A stretch of 64,000 nt of DNA from NCBI GenBank assembly GCA_964204605.1, contig OZ123195.1, forward strand, positions 806,001-870,000, in the 5' to 3' direction. The notes beneath the pieces were generated by a model. The model did no database searches and was not told where the DNA came from. It saw nothing but the letters and a program-made list of their open reading frames with translations. Every line of letters begins with the position of its first letter. Within the stretch, counting starts at the first letter, position 1. This document shows positions 17,222 through 26,897 of this stretch, piece after piece. The DNA comes from UBA961 sp014191195 (GTDB lineage: Bacteria; Bacteroidota; Ignavibacteria; Kapaibacteriales; UBA961). A program made the translations under genes and the position numbers.

Positions 17222-18206
17222 TATTGCTATTATTGGGGCTTCTGGCTATACTGGTGGCGAGCTTTTAAGACTCTTGATACATCATCCATATATTGATAAT
17301 ATTCAAGCAATTAGTACCCGCAATACCAATAAACTAATCAGTGATATTCATCGAGATCTAGGAGGAGACACTCATCTTGCATTTACAGAGCATATAAATC
17401 TAGATATAGTTGATTGTATCTTTTTATGCTTACCTCATGGTTCCTCTGCAATGTGGTTAAATAATAATACCATTCCACATCATATAAGAATTATAGATTT
17501 AAGTAGTGATTTTAGAAATAGCGCATTTCCACTTGATAAAAATGAAGAGAGAAGTTTTATCTATGGATTACCAGAATTATATAAATCGCTCTATACACCC
17601 AATACAGATATTGCTAATCCTGGCTGTTTTGCTACCTGTATTCAATTATCCTTATTACCTTTAAGAAATAGTGATATTGCCAAGGATATTCTTGATATTC
17701 ATTGTACTGCTATTACAGGTTCTACTGGTGCGGGTACACTAAAAAGTGATACATCACATTTTTCATGGCGCGATAATAATACGCAAGTATATAAACCTTT
17801 TCAACATCAACATGAAACAGAAATTCATAATCATCTGTTTAAACAAGATTTTACTCCTACATTTCATTTTATACCAATGAGAGGCAGTTTTACCCGAGGA
17901 ATATTAGCTTGTTCATATTTTACAGTTAAACAACATATTCAAAAAGATGATCTTATCCATCTTTATAGTTCTTTTTATAAGGACATGCCATTTATTGTAT
18001 ATAGCAAAGATTCTCCAGATTGCAAAAGGGCTATTAATACGAATAAATTCTTTTATCATATTGAGATAATTAATGATAAGGTTATTATTACAGCAACTCT
18101 TGATAATTTGTTAAAAGGTGCTTCTGGGCAAGCAATTCAGAATATGAATATCTTGTTTTCCTTTCCTGAAATTTCAGGTTTATCGATAAAATCTAGCGTC
18201 TATTAA
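17205..18206 (+). CDS. argC: N-acetyl-gamma-glutamyl-phosphate reductase
   Basis: ArgC reduces N-acylglutamyl phosphate to the semialdehyde with NADPH. The Rossmann loop GASGYTGGELLRLL is at the N-terminus and the catalytic cysteine sits in NPGCFAT (residue 141 from this start). GSTGAGT and the HQHETEI segment also fit. I take the ATG at 17205, leaving a 17-base overlap with argG; an ATG at 17193 four codons earlier is equally open, so the start is uncertain. Translation is likely coupled to argG. The next gene follows after one base. Confidence 0.93.
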   Translation: MISKINIAIIGASGYTGGELLRLLIHHPYIDNIQAISTRNTNKLISDIHRDLGGDTHLAFTEHINLDIVDCIFLCLPHGSSAMWLNNNTIPHHIRIIDLSSDFRNSAFPLDKNEERSFIYGLPELYKSLYTPNTDIANPGCFATCIQLSLLPLRNSDIAKDILDIHCTAITGSTGAGTLKSDTSHFSWRDNNTQVYKPFQHQHETEIHNHLFKQDFTPTFHFIPMRGSFTRGILACSYFTVKQHIQKDDLIHLYSSFYKDMPFIVYSKDSPDCKRAINTNKFFYHIEIINDKVIITATLDNLLKGASGQAIQNMNILFSFPEISGLSIKSSVY

Positions 18207-18207
18207 T

Positions 18208-19167
18208 ATGAAATATTTCACATCAGTTAATGATATTGGAAATCTACAACAAGCTATCAATGAAGCTAAATCATTAAAAAACAATCCTTTTGCTTTTGAG
18301 CATTTAGGCAAAAAGAAAATGCTTGGTTTAGTGTTTTTTAATCCAAGCTTAAGAACCAGAATGAGTACGCAAAAAGCTGCTTTTCATTTAGGTTTGGATT
18401 GTATGATTCTGAATGCTTTTAATGATTCGTGGACAATTGAAACGAAAGACGGAATTATAATGGATGGTAAAGCTGGAGAGCATATCAAGGAAGCAGTGCC
18501 AGTTATCGCTCAGTATTGTAATATTATTGGTATCAGAGCCTTTGCTAACCTTCAAGATAGAGATGAAGATTATAATGAAATCTTACTTAATTCATTTAAA
18601 AAGTATTGTGATATTCCCATCATTAGCTTAGAGTCTTCTATAAGACATCCCTTGCAATCTTTTGCAGATATCATAACAATTGAAGAGCAAAAAGTAGTAA
18701 ATAAACCTAAAATTGTTCTTACTTGGGCTCCTCATCCTAAAGCTTTACCACAAGCTGTTCCAAATTCTTTTACCGAATGGATGAAAAAAGCATCTGTAGA
18801 ATTAGATTATGAATTTATCATTACGCATCCAAAAGGATATGATCTAGCAGATGAATTTTATAGTAATTGTACTATAATACACAATCAAGATGAAGCGCTT
18901 GAAGGAGCAGATTTTGTATATGCAAAAAATTGGAGCTCTTATACCGAATATGGTCAGATATTAAGCAAGGATACTTCTTGGACAATTAACACGCATAAAA
19001 TGGCATTAACCAATAATGCAAAATTTATGCATTGTTTACCCATAAGACGTAATATGATTGTTACCGATGATGTTCTTGATAGCAGTCAATCCATTGTTAT
19101 TCAACAAGCAAAAAATAGAATATATTCTGCTCAGACTGTACTTAAAAGAATATTGGAATCTATGTAA
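18208..19167 (+). CDS. argF': N-acylornithine carbamoyltransferase (acetyl- or succinyl-ornithine)
   Basis: This 319-residue carbamoyltransferase belongs to the Bacteroidota/Xanthomonas branch that works on N-acylated ornithine rather than free ornithine. It has the carbamoyl-phosphate loop FFNPSLRTRMST, HPLQSFADI, TWAPHPKALPQAVPNSF, and HCLPIRRNMI in family order. The residue that sets acyl specificity aligns with position 90, directly before EH. It is Pro in the B. fragilis succinyl-ornithine enzyme and Glu (residue 92) in the Xanthomonas acetyl-ornithine enzyme. Here it is Gly90, so the true substrate is open. It lies between argC and argB with one and zero spacer bases. Confidence 0.92.
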   Translation: MKYFTSVNDIGNLQQAINEAKSLKNNPFAFEHLGKKKMLGLVFFNPSLRTRMSTQKAAFHLGLDCMILNAFNDSWTIETKDGIIMDGKAGEHIKEAVPVIAQYCNIIGIRAFANLQDRDEDYNEILLNSFKKYCDIPIISLESSIRHPLQSFADIITIEEQKVVNKPKIVLTWAPHPKALPQAVPNSFTEWMKKASVELDYEFIITHPKGYDLADEFYSNCTIIHNQDEALEGADFVYAKNWSSYTEYGQILSKDTSWTINTHKMALTNNAKFMHCLPIRRNMIVTDDVLDSSQSIVIQQAKNRIYSAQTVLKRILESM

Positions 19168-19968
19168 ATGGATATTACTATTATAAAAATTGGTGGTAAT
19201 CTCATTGATAATCATATTCTACTTTCAGAATTTTTACTATCTATTTCTACATATGTACTTGCAGATAAACCATTGATTCTGGTTCATGGCGGTGGATTAA
19301 CCGCAAATAGAATTGCAGATTCAATGGGCATATCATATCAAATGCATAATGGAAAAAGAATAACAAATAAAGAGATGTTAGATATTTCTGTAATGGTATA
19401 TGCTGGAGCTATCAATAAGCGCATCACAGCTTCACTTTGTTCTTTGAATTGTTCTGCAATTGGATTATGTGGTGCAGATAATTCACTATTATTAAGTGAA
19501 AGAAGACCAATAATAGATATTGATTATGGATTTGTAGGTGATATAGTTTCCGTGAATACTGATTTCTTGTTTTTTTTATTATCTAATGGCATGATTCCTG
19601 TTATTTCATCGATAACAATGGATGATTCAGGACAATTATTAAATACCAATGCCGATACCATTGCCTCTACTATCGCTATTGAATTACATAAGCATAAAGA
19701 TGTCCAATCAATCAGATTCATTACTTGTTTTGATAAAACTGGTGTATTAGAAGATATCAATGATAATGAGACTTCTATTTCTAACTTATCATATAATCGT
19801 TATATAGAATTAAAAGATCGTGGTATTATTGATAAAGGAATGATTCCGAAACTTGACAATGGTTTTAAAACATTATATAGTGGTATTAACACTGTTATTA
19901 TCACTTCTTACGCACATATAGATCAAGAATTGAATCATATAAAGTGTGGAACCCAATTACAAGCATAA
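19168..19968 (+). CDS. argB: Acetylglutamate kinase (ArgB)
   Basis: ArgB phosphorylates N-acylglutamate, the second step of the route. The 266-residue protein has the amino-acid-kinase loop IKIGGNLI, the substrate loop VHGGG, a GLCGADN segment, and the NTNADTIAS nucleotide-binding stretch. The length matches the short Bacteroidota form without the N-terminal arginine-binding helix, so allosteric arginine control through that helix is unlikely. The ATG directly follows the TAA of the carbamoyltransferase gene. Confidence 0.93.
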   Translation: MDITIIKIGGNLIDNHILLSEFLLSISTYVLADKPLILVHGGGLTANRIADSMGISYQMHNGKRITNKEMLDISVMVYAGAINKRITASLCSLNCSAIGLCGADNSLLLSERRPIIDIDYGFVGDIVSVNTDFLFFLLSNGMIPVISSITMDDSGQLLNTNADTIASTIAIELHKHKDVQSIRFITCFDKTGVLEDINDNETSISNLSYNRYIELKDRGIIDKGMIPKLDNGFKTLYSGINTVIITSYAHIDQELNHIKCGTQLQA

Positions 19969-19973
19969 CATAT

Positions 19974-21056
19974 ATGTTGATATATACTCAAGCATTAGAA
20001 CTCTTAAAACAATTGATTGCTATTGAATCATTTAGTAAAAGTGAAAATATAACTGCAGAATTATTATTACACTCTTTACACGAACATGGCATAGCTTCTG
20101 ATATATATTTGAATAATGTCTATTCTTGCAATAGGCATTTTGATAGTGCTTTACCTACTTTGTTGTTAAATTCTCATCATGATACTGTAAAGCCTGTCAA
20201 CGGTTGGACTACAAATCCATTTGAGCCACTGATTGTTGATAATACATTGATAGGCTTGGGTAGTAATGATGCCGGAGCATCACTTGTATGCCTGTGGGCA
20301 GCTTTTATCGAATTATATGAGGAACACTTACCATTTAATATCATACTTGCATTAACTGCAGAAGAAGAAATATTAGGAAAAGATGGTATTGAAGCCTTGC
20401 TTCCTAAACTTGGGACAATTGACGCAGGGATAGTAGGGGAACCAACAGCAATGCATATGGCAATTGCAGAAAAAGGACTATTAGTTCTTGATTGTTATAG
20501 TTATGGGATTGCTGGTCATGCAGCAAGAAATATTGGTAAAAATGCAATATACTCTGCAATGAAAGATATAGAATGGTTTTCTACTTATGCTTTTCCTAAT
20601 ATATCAGATACTTTAGGTGAAGTAAAAATGACTGTTACTCAAATAGAATCTGGACAACAACATAATGTTATCCCAGATATCTGTTCTTTTGTAGTTGATA
20701 TACGAATTACAGATTGTTATACTCATCAAGACATCCTATCTATCATTCAACAGAATGTCTCATGTGAAATTAAACCAAGATCATTAAGGCTTGGTCCTTC
20801 CACATTGCCACACAATCACCCTTTTGTTTATACTGCTCATACTTTGGGCATAAGCACTTTTGGATCTCCAACAATGAGCGACCAAGCATTAATGAATTTT
20901 CCAACTGTTAAGATGGGACCTGGTTTATCTGAGAGATCTCATACTGCTAATGAATTTATCTATATAGATGAAATCAAGCAGGGAATAGATGGATATATAT
21001 CATTTATTCGCAATCTAAAAGGCTTATCTAAAAGCAATATATTTACTATTATTTAA
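19974..21056 (+). CDS. argE: M20-family acetylornithine deacetylase-type enzyme
   Basis: This 360-residue M20 metallopeptidase has the metal ligands in NSHHDTV, GSNDAG, TAEEE and VGEPT, plus the dimer-domain SYGIAGHAAR. In a cluster whose carbamoyltransferase uses acylated ornithine, the likely reaction is removal of the acyl group from N-acylcitrulline, giving citrulline for ArgG. I choose the ATG at 19974, five bases after the argB stop; a GTG at 19944 in frame would overlap argB. Its last eight bases overlap, tail to tail, the 3' end of the large type IX cargo gene. Confidence 0.9.
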   Translation: MLIYTQALELLKQLIAIESFSKSENITAELLLHSLHEHGIASDIYLNNVYSCNRHFDSALPTLLLNSHHDTVKPVNGWTTNPFEPLIVDNTLIGLGSNDAGASLVCLWAAFIELYEEHLPFNIILALTAEEEILGKDGIEALLPKLGTIDAGIVGEPTAMHMAIAEKGLLVLDCYSYGIAGHAARNIGKNAIYSAMKDIEWFSTYAFPNISDTLGEVKMTVTQIESGQQHNVIPDICSFVVDIRITDCYTHQDILSIIQQNVSCEIKPRSLRLGPSTLPHNHPFVYTAHTLGISTFGSPTMSDQALMNFPTVKMGPGLSERSHTANEFIYIDEIKQGIDGYISFIRNLKGLSKSNIFTII

Positions 21057-24000
21057 CAATTGAAAGTGAATACATAGACTTCCATGGGCCTGAATATAAT
21101 TCTAGAAAATACATTCCATTTGGTAATTCTGGTAGTCCTATTTTTTCTTCTATTCCTTGTATCATATAATGCTGAGCACTCCAAACTGTTTGTCCTGCAA
21201 TACTATATATTCTAGCATTCATGCTTCCAGTTAAACCAGATTGTACAAGCACATTATCATCTTGAACGGATACAGAGAACTGACTTTTTGACTGATTAAC
21301 ACCTCTAATATTCCACGCACATTGTTTTTGATAGGGGATTTCAATACCACTAACTGTTGCATTTATACAAGCAGCATCAATTGTTTGTATTGCCAAAGTA
21401 TAAGCATTCGAATTTCTTGCATCTTGTGGTAAATACATAGTAACTGGAATGATAAAACTTCCTCCTTGAAGATCTGCAGACTTTATGTCGTAAACTATAT
21501 TACCTAGATTATTCTTTGTGTTTATCTGTAATGATGCTGGTTTAATATCTTTAAGCATCCCTAAACTACTACAGCATTCATCATATTGAATTCCTAATTG
21601 AACAGATGAAATACCAGGCGGAATTGTTAAAGTTACAGCAGAAATATCACCTGGTTTATATGAACCATCTTGGAATAGTGAGAATGTAGCATTCACAGGT
21701 TGAGAAACTTGGACAAATACACTGTCAATAGATGAACATAAACTATTTGATCCTGTAACATAAAAAACAGTGTTTTTAGTAATTCCTTTAGCAATAGGAG
21801 TATCACTTGTAGGATTGTCTAAAAGTCCTGCTGGACTCCATATATATGATACACCGCCATTTACTTTTAATGTGGCATCTGTTCCTATACAAATAATGGT
21901 GTCTTCACTAGCCTTAATAATTGGCTGTGGAACTACAATAACTGTTGCACTATCAGTATAGGTACATCCATTATTAATACCAGAAATATAATAGGTAGTG
22001 GTAGACAAAGGGGCGATAATAATTGAATCATTACTTTTATATACTGTATTAATATTAGGTGATACTATGAAAGAAGATCCATTCTTAACTTTTAACAAGG
22101 CAGTTTGTCCAGCGCAAATAGATGTATCACTCTTGTCCATAATATCTATATCAAGTCTGATCTTTACATAAATACTATCCAACGATGATATACATCCGTT
22201 TTTGATACCTTGAACATAGTACATTGTATTTTGTGATGGCTTTGCAAGTACAGTTGAGCCTTGTTGAGATGATAAATCTGGAGATTGCTGCCATTGATAT
22301 TGGTCTGCACCTTGGGCATTTAACTGAGCTATACCATTTTTACAGATAAGAGTATCGCCACTTACTTTTATGGAAGGAATAGGGTATACGGTCACTAATA
22401 TGCTATCTGTAACAGAGCAAGCACCATTTGATCCAGTAACATAATACATTGTTGTAGAGGTTGGAGTGCATAGTGGAGAATTACTCAAGGTATTATTTAA
22501 TCCAATATTTGGCGTCCAATTATAAGCATTTGCACCCGATACATTTAATGTAATAGAATTGCCAATACAAACAGAAGTGTCTTTTCCAGCATTTACATTG
22601 GGCAAAGGAATTACTTGTATTGTCAAGCTATCAGTACCGACACATGATCCATTTCTAGCTTCAACTGTATATATTATTGTAGAACTTGGATTAGCAATAG
22701 GATTTGCAATAGTTGGATCGCTTAAACCTGTGGTAGGGAGCCACGAATACGTTGAACCACCTTTAGCAAATAGTTGCACTGAAGAACCAGCACAAACTTG
22801 TGTATCTGGAGTATGTTGAACAGTAAGTTTAGAGGCTAATGTTACTTCTACAGTATCGTATGAAACACACTTTGTAGGATTTGTAACTGTTAAATAATAT
22901 GTAATAGAATTTGCAGGACTACAAATTGGTGTTGCTGAATTTGGATCATCCAAAAATGTAGTAGGTTTCCAACTATATGTTGCACCATTTATTGCTTGTA
23001 CTCCAAGCTTTAATGGTTCTCCGGGGCATGTAGCCTTATCTGCACCTGCATCAGCAACTGCTGCTTGAATAATATTTACTCTTACATTAGATGAATCTAC
23101 ACATAAACCATTTTTAACAATAACCTTATATGTAGTTGATATTGATGGGCTTGCTAAAGGATTAGCTGAAGTAGAATCACTTAATCCAGTAGATGGATAC
23201 CATCTATAAGTGCTTCCACCAAAAGCAGTTAATTTTGCCACTGAACCCAAGCAAATCGAAGTGTCTTTGGATACTACTGCCTTTATATCATTTACAGTTG
23301 TAACATATACAGTATCATATGAAATACAACCAATTTCATTTTCACCTGAAAGTATATATCTAGTACTAGGATCAGTAGCTGTAATATTGGTTTTAGATGA
23401 AAATGGGGAAGATACTCCAGTTATTGGAGACCAAGCATATTTTATTCCCGCTTGGGTATTGTTTCCTATTTCAACTGTGCCTCCCGGACATGTAGTTTTA
23501 TCTGGTCCAGCAGATACAATAGGGAAAGGCATTACTTTTACAAGTACTTTAGTAGAATCTGTGCATTGTCCATTTGAAGCAATAAGAGTATACTGTATAG
23601 AAGAATCTGGATTTGCCATAGGGTTAGGAATATCAGTTTTTGATAAGCCATAAGAAGGTGTCCATTTATATGTAGTTGCACCACGAGCATTTAACTGAGT
23701 TTTTCCTCCTTTACACATAGGTAAAGGTTCATCAGCGAAAAAATAAAAAGATGGATAGATTCCAACGTAAATAGACTGAGCACTAACGCAACCTTGAGCA
23801 TTAAATACTTGTAAAGTATACAATGTAGGTATTGTGGGTGTTGCAATTGGATTAGCAATCGTGGGATTATTTAAACCAGTATTGGGAGACCACAAATAAG
23901 TAAAACCAGGCAGAGATTCAGTACCAATTTTAACAGAGGAATTTAAACACACATATGCAGTATCTGTATTCTTAACTGTTTGATATTCTATAACATTAGG

Positions 24001-25098
24001 CAAACCTAAAACACATTTAAATGATTGATTTAATACATTCCGCTTATATGATATAGAATCGCCTTTAGAATTGGGCTTTTCTATCACATCTAATTGTGTA
24101 GGTTTATCGGCAGAGACATATATTTTTCCATCGGGACCTAATTGCATTCCAAATATTCTACTGGAACCAAATTTTTTAATAAAAACAGAATTAGCAATTG
24201 CAGTTTCATTTCCAGCATCTAAATCAAACTGAAAAAGTGCTCCTTCACTTGTCGGAAATCGATCAATTGCTCCACTAGTATATAATTTTTTACTATCAGA
24301 AGAAAAAGAAAGACCATAATTTCCATAAGAACTAGTTCCAGCAATGGAGCGGGCATTAGATACAGCTCCAGAAATCGAATTAAAATCAAATACAGTTATA
24401 GATGCTATATAATTATTAGCATTAGACTCTGTAACAACCGCTAGTTTAGATCTATCTGGCGATATCTTCATACCTCCAACAGTAAAAGCAGCATATACAG
24501 ATGAATATGTAGATATTACAGGGGTTGTTGCAACACCAGTAGAAGTTACTTTATAAGCATATATCTTTGGCAAATATCGATGATGATAGAGCACCCAATA
24601 GGCAGAACCAGCACAATCTTTAACAGCTGTAATTTTTTCAGAAAAATCTGCTGCTAACATTGTATTTGCAGATAACATAGAAGGTGATGGAGTTTCTAAA
24701 CTTATATATGAAAAGAAACCTCGTGGATCTGAAGGTGGAATAAAGGTAAGATCTGGAGTAGTAAATAAATACACTCTTTTTGGATTTCCTGGATCAGGAA
24801 CAAATATTGCACATTGTGTTGATGAAATGCCACTTTTTAATGTATCTCCACCGGGAACAACAGTATTACTACTATTCCAAAGTTTTTTTCCATCTGTATA
24901 TAAAAGGGGATCACCTGTTATTGGGTCACTATACACAGAACACCCCTCCCATGTATCTATCTTTCCAGTAATTGGGAAAGGATTTCCTGCAGTAAATTTT
25001 ATGCCCCCAAACTTACCAAAATACCATGTGGCATTTTCAATCTGAGCATATAAGTTTGAAGCTGCAATGAAGCAAAAAAGGAGTAATAATTTGTACAT
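21049..25098 (-). CDS. Large type IX-secreted repeat protein (gliding/adhesin-like)
   Basis: This secreted protein has 1349 residues from the chosen ATG at 25098, which gives a clean signal peptide (MYKLLLLFCFIAASNLYAQ); the frame is open 18 codons further up. Residues about 20-370 resemble the WYFG-containing propeller-like N-terminal domain of many Bacteroidota surface proteins. About ten Ig-like/PKD-like modules of roughly 70-80 residues follow (about 375-1130), each starting with a T-x-x-C motif and ending in an SI/DS-VxV strand. A beta-rich segment and a type IX sorting domain (about 1265-1349) close it. The domain has the ARIYSIAGQTVW, LPNGMYFLEL and terminal SLSIVK pattern. The likely role is cell-surface adhesion or gliding. 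The ligand is unknown. Confidence 0.85.
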   Translation of the reverse strand: MYKLLLLFCFIAASNLYAQIENATWYFGKFGGIKFTAGNPFPITGKIDTWEGCSVYSDPITGDPLLYTDGKKLWNSSNTVVPGGDTLKSGISSTQCAIFVPDPGNPKRVYLFTTPDLTFIPPSDPRGFFSYISLETPSPSMLSANTMLAADFSEKITAVKDCAGSAYWVLYHHRYLPKIYAYKVTSTGVATTPVISTYSSVYAAFTVGGMKISPDRSKLAVVTESNANNYIASITVFDFNSISGAVSNARSIAGTSSYGNYGLSFSSDSKKLYTSGAIDRFPTSEGALFQFDLDAGNETAIANSVFIKKFGSSRIFGMQLGPDGKIYVSADKPTQLDVIEKPNSKGDSISYKRNVLNQSFKCVLGLPNVIEYQTVKNTDTAYVCLNSSVKIGTESLPGFTYLWSPNTGLNNPTIANPIATPTIPTLYTLQVFNAQGCVSAQSIYVGIYPSFYFFADEPLPMCKGGKTQLNARGATTYKWTPSYGLSKTDIPNPMANPDSSIQYTLIASNGQCTDSTKVLVKVMPFPIVSAGPDKTTCPGGTVEIGNNTQAGIKYAWSPITGVSSPFSSKTNITATDPSTRYILSGENEIGCISYDTVYVTTVNDIKAVVSKDTSICLGSVAKLTAFGGSTYRWYPSTGLSDSTSANPLASPSISTTYKVIVKNGLCVDSSNVRVNIIQAAVADAGADKATCPGEPLKLGVQAINGATYSWKPTTFLDDPNSATPICSPANSITYYLTVTNPTKCVSYDTVEVTLASKLTVQHTPDTQVCAGSSVQLFAKGGSTYSWLPTTGLSDPTIANPIANPSSTIIYTVEARNGSCVGTDSLTIQVIPLPNVNAGKDTSVCIGNSITLNVSGANAYNWTPNIGLNNTLSNSPLCTPTSTTMYYVTGSNGACSVTDSILVTVYPIPSIKVSGDTLICKNGIAQLNAQGADQYQWQQSPDLSSQQGSTVLAKPSQNTMYYVQGIKNGCISSLDSIYVKIRLDIDIMDKSDTSICAGQTALLKVKNGSSFIVSPNINTVYKSNDSIIIAPLSTTTYYISGINNGCTYTDSATVIVVPQPIIKASEDTIICIGTDATLKVNGGVSYIWSPAGLLDNPTSDTPIAKGITKNTVFYVTGSNSLCSSIDSVFVQVSQPVNATFSLFQDGSYKPGDISAVTLTIPPGISSVQLGIQYDECCSSLGMLKDIKPASLQINTKNNLGNIVYDIKSADLQGGSFIIPVTMYLPQDARNSNAYTLAIQTIDAACINATVSGIEIPYQKQCAWNIRGVNQSKSQFSVSVQDDNVLVQSGLTGSMNARIYSIAGQTVWSAQHYMIQGIEEKIGLPELPNGMYFLELYSGPWKSMYSLSIVK
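21705..23980 (-). repeat. Ten tandem diverged Ig/PKD-like coding repeats
   Basis: Within the large cargo gene about ten consecutive modules of about 210-240 bases each encode variants of one pattern: a Cys-containing first strand, xYxWxPxxGLxxxxxxxP, a TxYxVxxxNGxC strand, and a closing xDSxxVxV strand. Copies have diverged in protein sequence, so they are an old amplification rather than a recent tandem array. Boundaries are approximate. Confidence 0.75.
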
Positions 25099-25190
25099 AA
25101 ATGCATTAGAATTTAAATTAAAAATCATACCTAACAAATTACAAAAAAACATAGTTGTAAACTAAGTTGAATGTAATCTATGTATGATAT

Positions 25191-26276
25191 TTAAAGAAAT
25201 GATTCTGGAAATTCTAAGCATGCTAATTTCATAGCTTGTAAAAAATTTTGATCAGGCAAGGATGTAAATAGCAGATTTTCACCGGTTCTTGGATGTGTAA
25301 ATCCTAAAACCCTAGCATGTAAAGCTTGATGAGGCATCAATTGCAATATGCGATGAGCTGTTGATTTATTAAATGAATTCATCATCCCAGTATAGGCTAT
25401 TTTATCACCACCATAAGAAACATCTCCAATTAATGGATGATGCATATTCGAGCAATGAACTCTAATCTGATGAGTTCTTCCTGTATGCAATTTTAATCGT
25501 AGTAAACTTGCATACTCGCCCCGAGAAATAGTCCAATATTCTGTCTTAGCCAGTTTTCCATCTCGTTTTGAGACTGCAAAAACTTTTCTATTCCTTGGTG
25601 AAGGTGCAATGAATGTTTCTATAATATCATGATCAGCTTTTACTTTTCCCCAGGCTATTGCAATATATTCTCTTTGAACTGTTCTGTCTGCAAATTGTTT
25701 AGACAAAACATGTGTCCATTCAGGTTTTTTAGAAATTACCATTAAGCCAGAAGTATCTTTATCTAATCGATGGACAATTCCTGGCCTAATAATAGAACTT
25801 CTTGTTAATATTTCTTCTATATTTATTTCTTGTTCAAATGGATCTGCATCGTCTTGTTGATCTGCTAATAAAGGAATTGGTTCTCTTATGCCAGTATGCC
25901 ATAAAACTGCATTTACCAAAGTTCCATAACGATTACCAAAACCTGGATGAACTACTAATCCAGTGGGTTTTATAATCACTAAGATATCATCATCTTCATA
26001 CACTACTTCTAAAGGAATATCTTCGGGCACTAACTCTAATTGCGGAGGCCTAAGAAACCGGCAGATGATACTATCACCAGGCTTTATTTTATAGGATGTT
26101 TTTTTTATATCCCCATTTACAGTAACCGATCCATTATCTATAGCAATTTGAACTTTATTTCTTGTAGCATGTGCAATTGCATTTGTAATATAGATATCTA
26201 ATCGTTCTGAACTTTGCCCAATTGCTACAGGTAATTCAACAGTACTTTCGATATATTCTGGATATTGTTCATTCAT
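25191..26276 (-). CDS. rluD: RluD-family 23S rRNA pseudouridine synthase
   Basis: This 361-residue RluA/RluD-family enzyme has an N-terminal S4 RNA-binding domain (about residues 20-75) and the catalytic motif HRLDKDTSGL with Asp172. It has further family blocks (EYIAIAWG, LKLHTGRTHQIRVH, HPLIGDVSYGG). RluD modifies helix 69 of 23S rRNA; whether this member acts there is inferred from family and from its place beside lspA, as in many Bacteroidota and Chlorobi. There is an acidic insertion at about 132-160. The start overlaps the end of lspA by eight bases. Confidence 0.88.
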   Translation of the reverse strand: MNEQYPEYIESTVELPVAIGQSSERLDIYITNAIAHATRNKVQIAIDNGSVTVNGDIKKTSYKIKPGDSIICRFLRPPQLELVPEDIPLEVVYEDDDILVIIKPTGLVVHPGFGNRYGTLVNAVLWHTGIREPIPLLADQQDDADPFEQEINIEEILTRSSIIRPGIVHRLDKDTSGLMVISKKPEWTHVLSKQFADRTVQREYIAIAWGKVKADHDIIETFIAPSPRNRKVFAVSKRDGKLAKTEYWTISRGEYASLLRLKLHTGRTHQIRVHCSNMHHPLIGDVSYGGDKIAYTGMMNSFNKSTAHRILQLMPHQALHARVLGFTHPRTGENLLFTSLPDQNFLQAMKLACLEFPESFL

Positions 26277-26886
26277 TAGATATAGTCGTTTTGTCTTGTT
26301 CAGATGTATGAGGAGCTATTGTATCTTGATAAGGCATAGGTATAAATTTATTAAAAAATAATAGAAATACCATGCCAATAGAAACACAGGAATCAGCAAC
26401 ATTAAACACTGGCCAATGGGTATATGTAATAGAATTGAATGTAATGTCAGGAATGTCTACTTGAATAAAATCGACAACTAAACCATAAAACAGAGGACTA
26501 TTCCCATAAATCACACCATAAAACATACGATCAATAAAGTTCCCAAAAGCCCCTGCCAGTATCAGCATAATCCCAATTCTTACATATCTATGTGCATCTT
26601 TGATAATATGTAAATAATAGATTAACCCAAAAGAGGCAATTAATGAAAATAAAGTAAGGAATATTTTTCCAGTTCCAAATTCAACACCGAAGGCCATTCC
26701 TGGGTTTTCTACAAAAGTGATTCGTAAAAAATCTCCTAAGACATTAAAACTTTCGCCTATGTACATGCCTTGATGATCAAAACCAAATAAAGAAAATCCT
26801 TTAATCATCATCTTTGTTATCTGATCAAGCACTACTAATAAAAATGCAGCTACATATAAAGTTAGATTTTTCAAAGTATATGTCAA
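26269..26886 (-). CDS. lspA: Lipoprotein signal peptidase (signal peptidase II)
   Basis: LspA cleaves prolipoprotein signal peptides in the inner membrane after lipidation. The 205-residue protein has four membrane segments, the VENPGMAFG block, and both catalytic aspartates, D119 (GNFIDR) and D165 (FNVADS). It is slightly longer than average because of a periplasmic loop at about 122-158 and a polar C-terminal tail. It is coupled to rluD by an eight-base overlap and follows the TraR/DksA gene by 11 bases. Lipoproteins at 9884 and 50980 in this window would be its substrates. Confidence 0.94.
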   Translation of the reverse strand: MTYTLKNLTLYVAAFLLVVLDQITKMMIKGFSLFGFDHQGMYIGESFNVLGDFLRITFVENPGMAFGVEFGTGKIFLTLFSLIASFGLIYYLHIIKDAHRYVRIGIMLILAGAFGNFIDRMFYGVIYGNSPLFYGLVVDFIQVDIPDITFNSITYTHWPVFNVADSCVSIGMVFLLFFNKFIPMPYQDTIAPHTSEQDKTTISNE

Positions 26887-26897
26887 TTCTCAATAAA

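Noticed and set aside
22559..23653. Long open frames on the plus strand opposite the repeat-rich cargo gene
   Set aside because: They mirror the biased codons of the Ig-like repeats on the other strand, lack any family signature, and sit wholly inside a well-supported gene.
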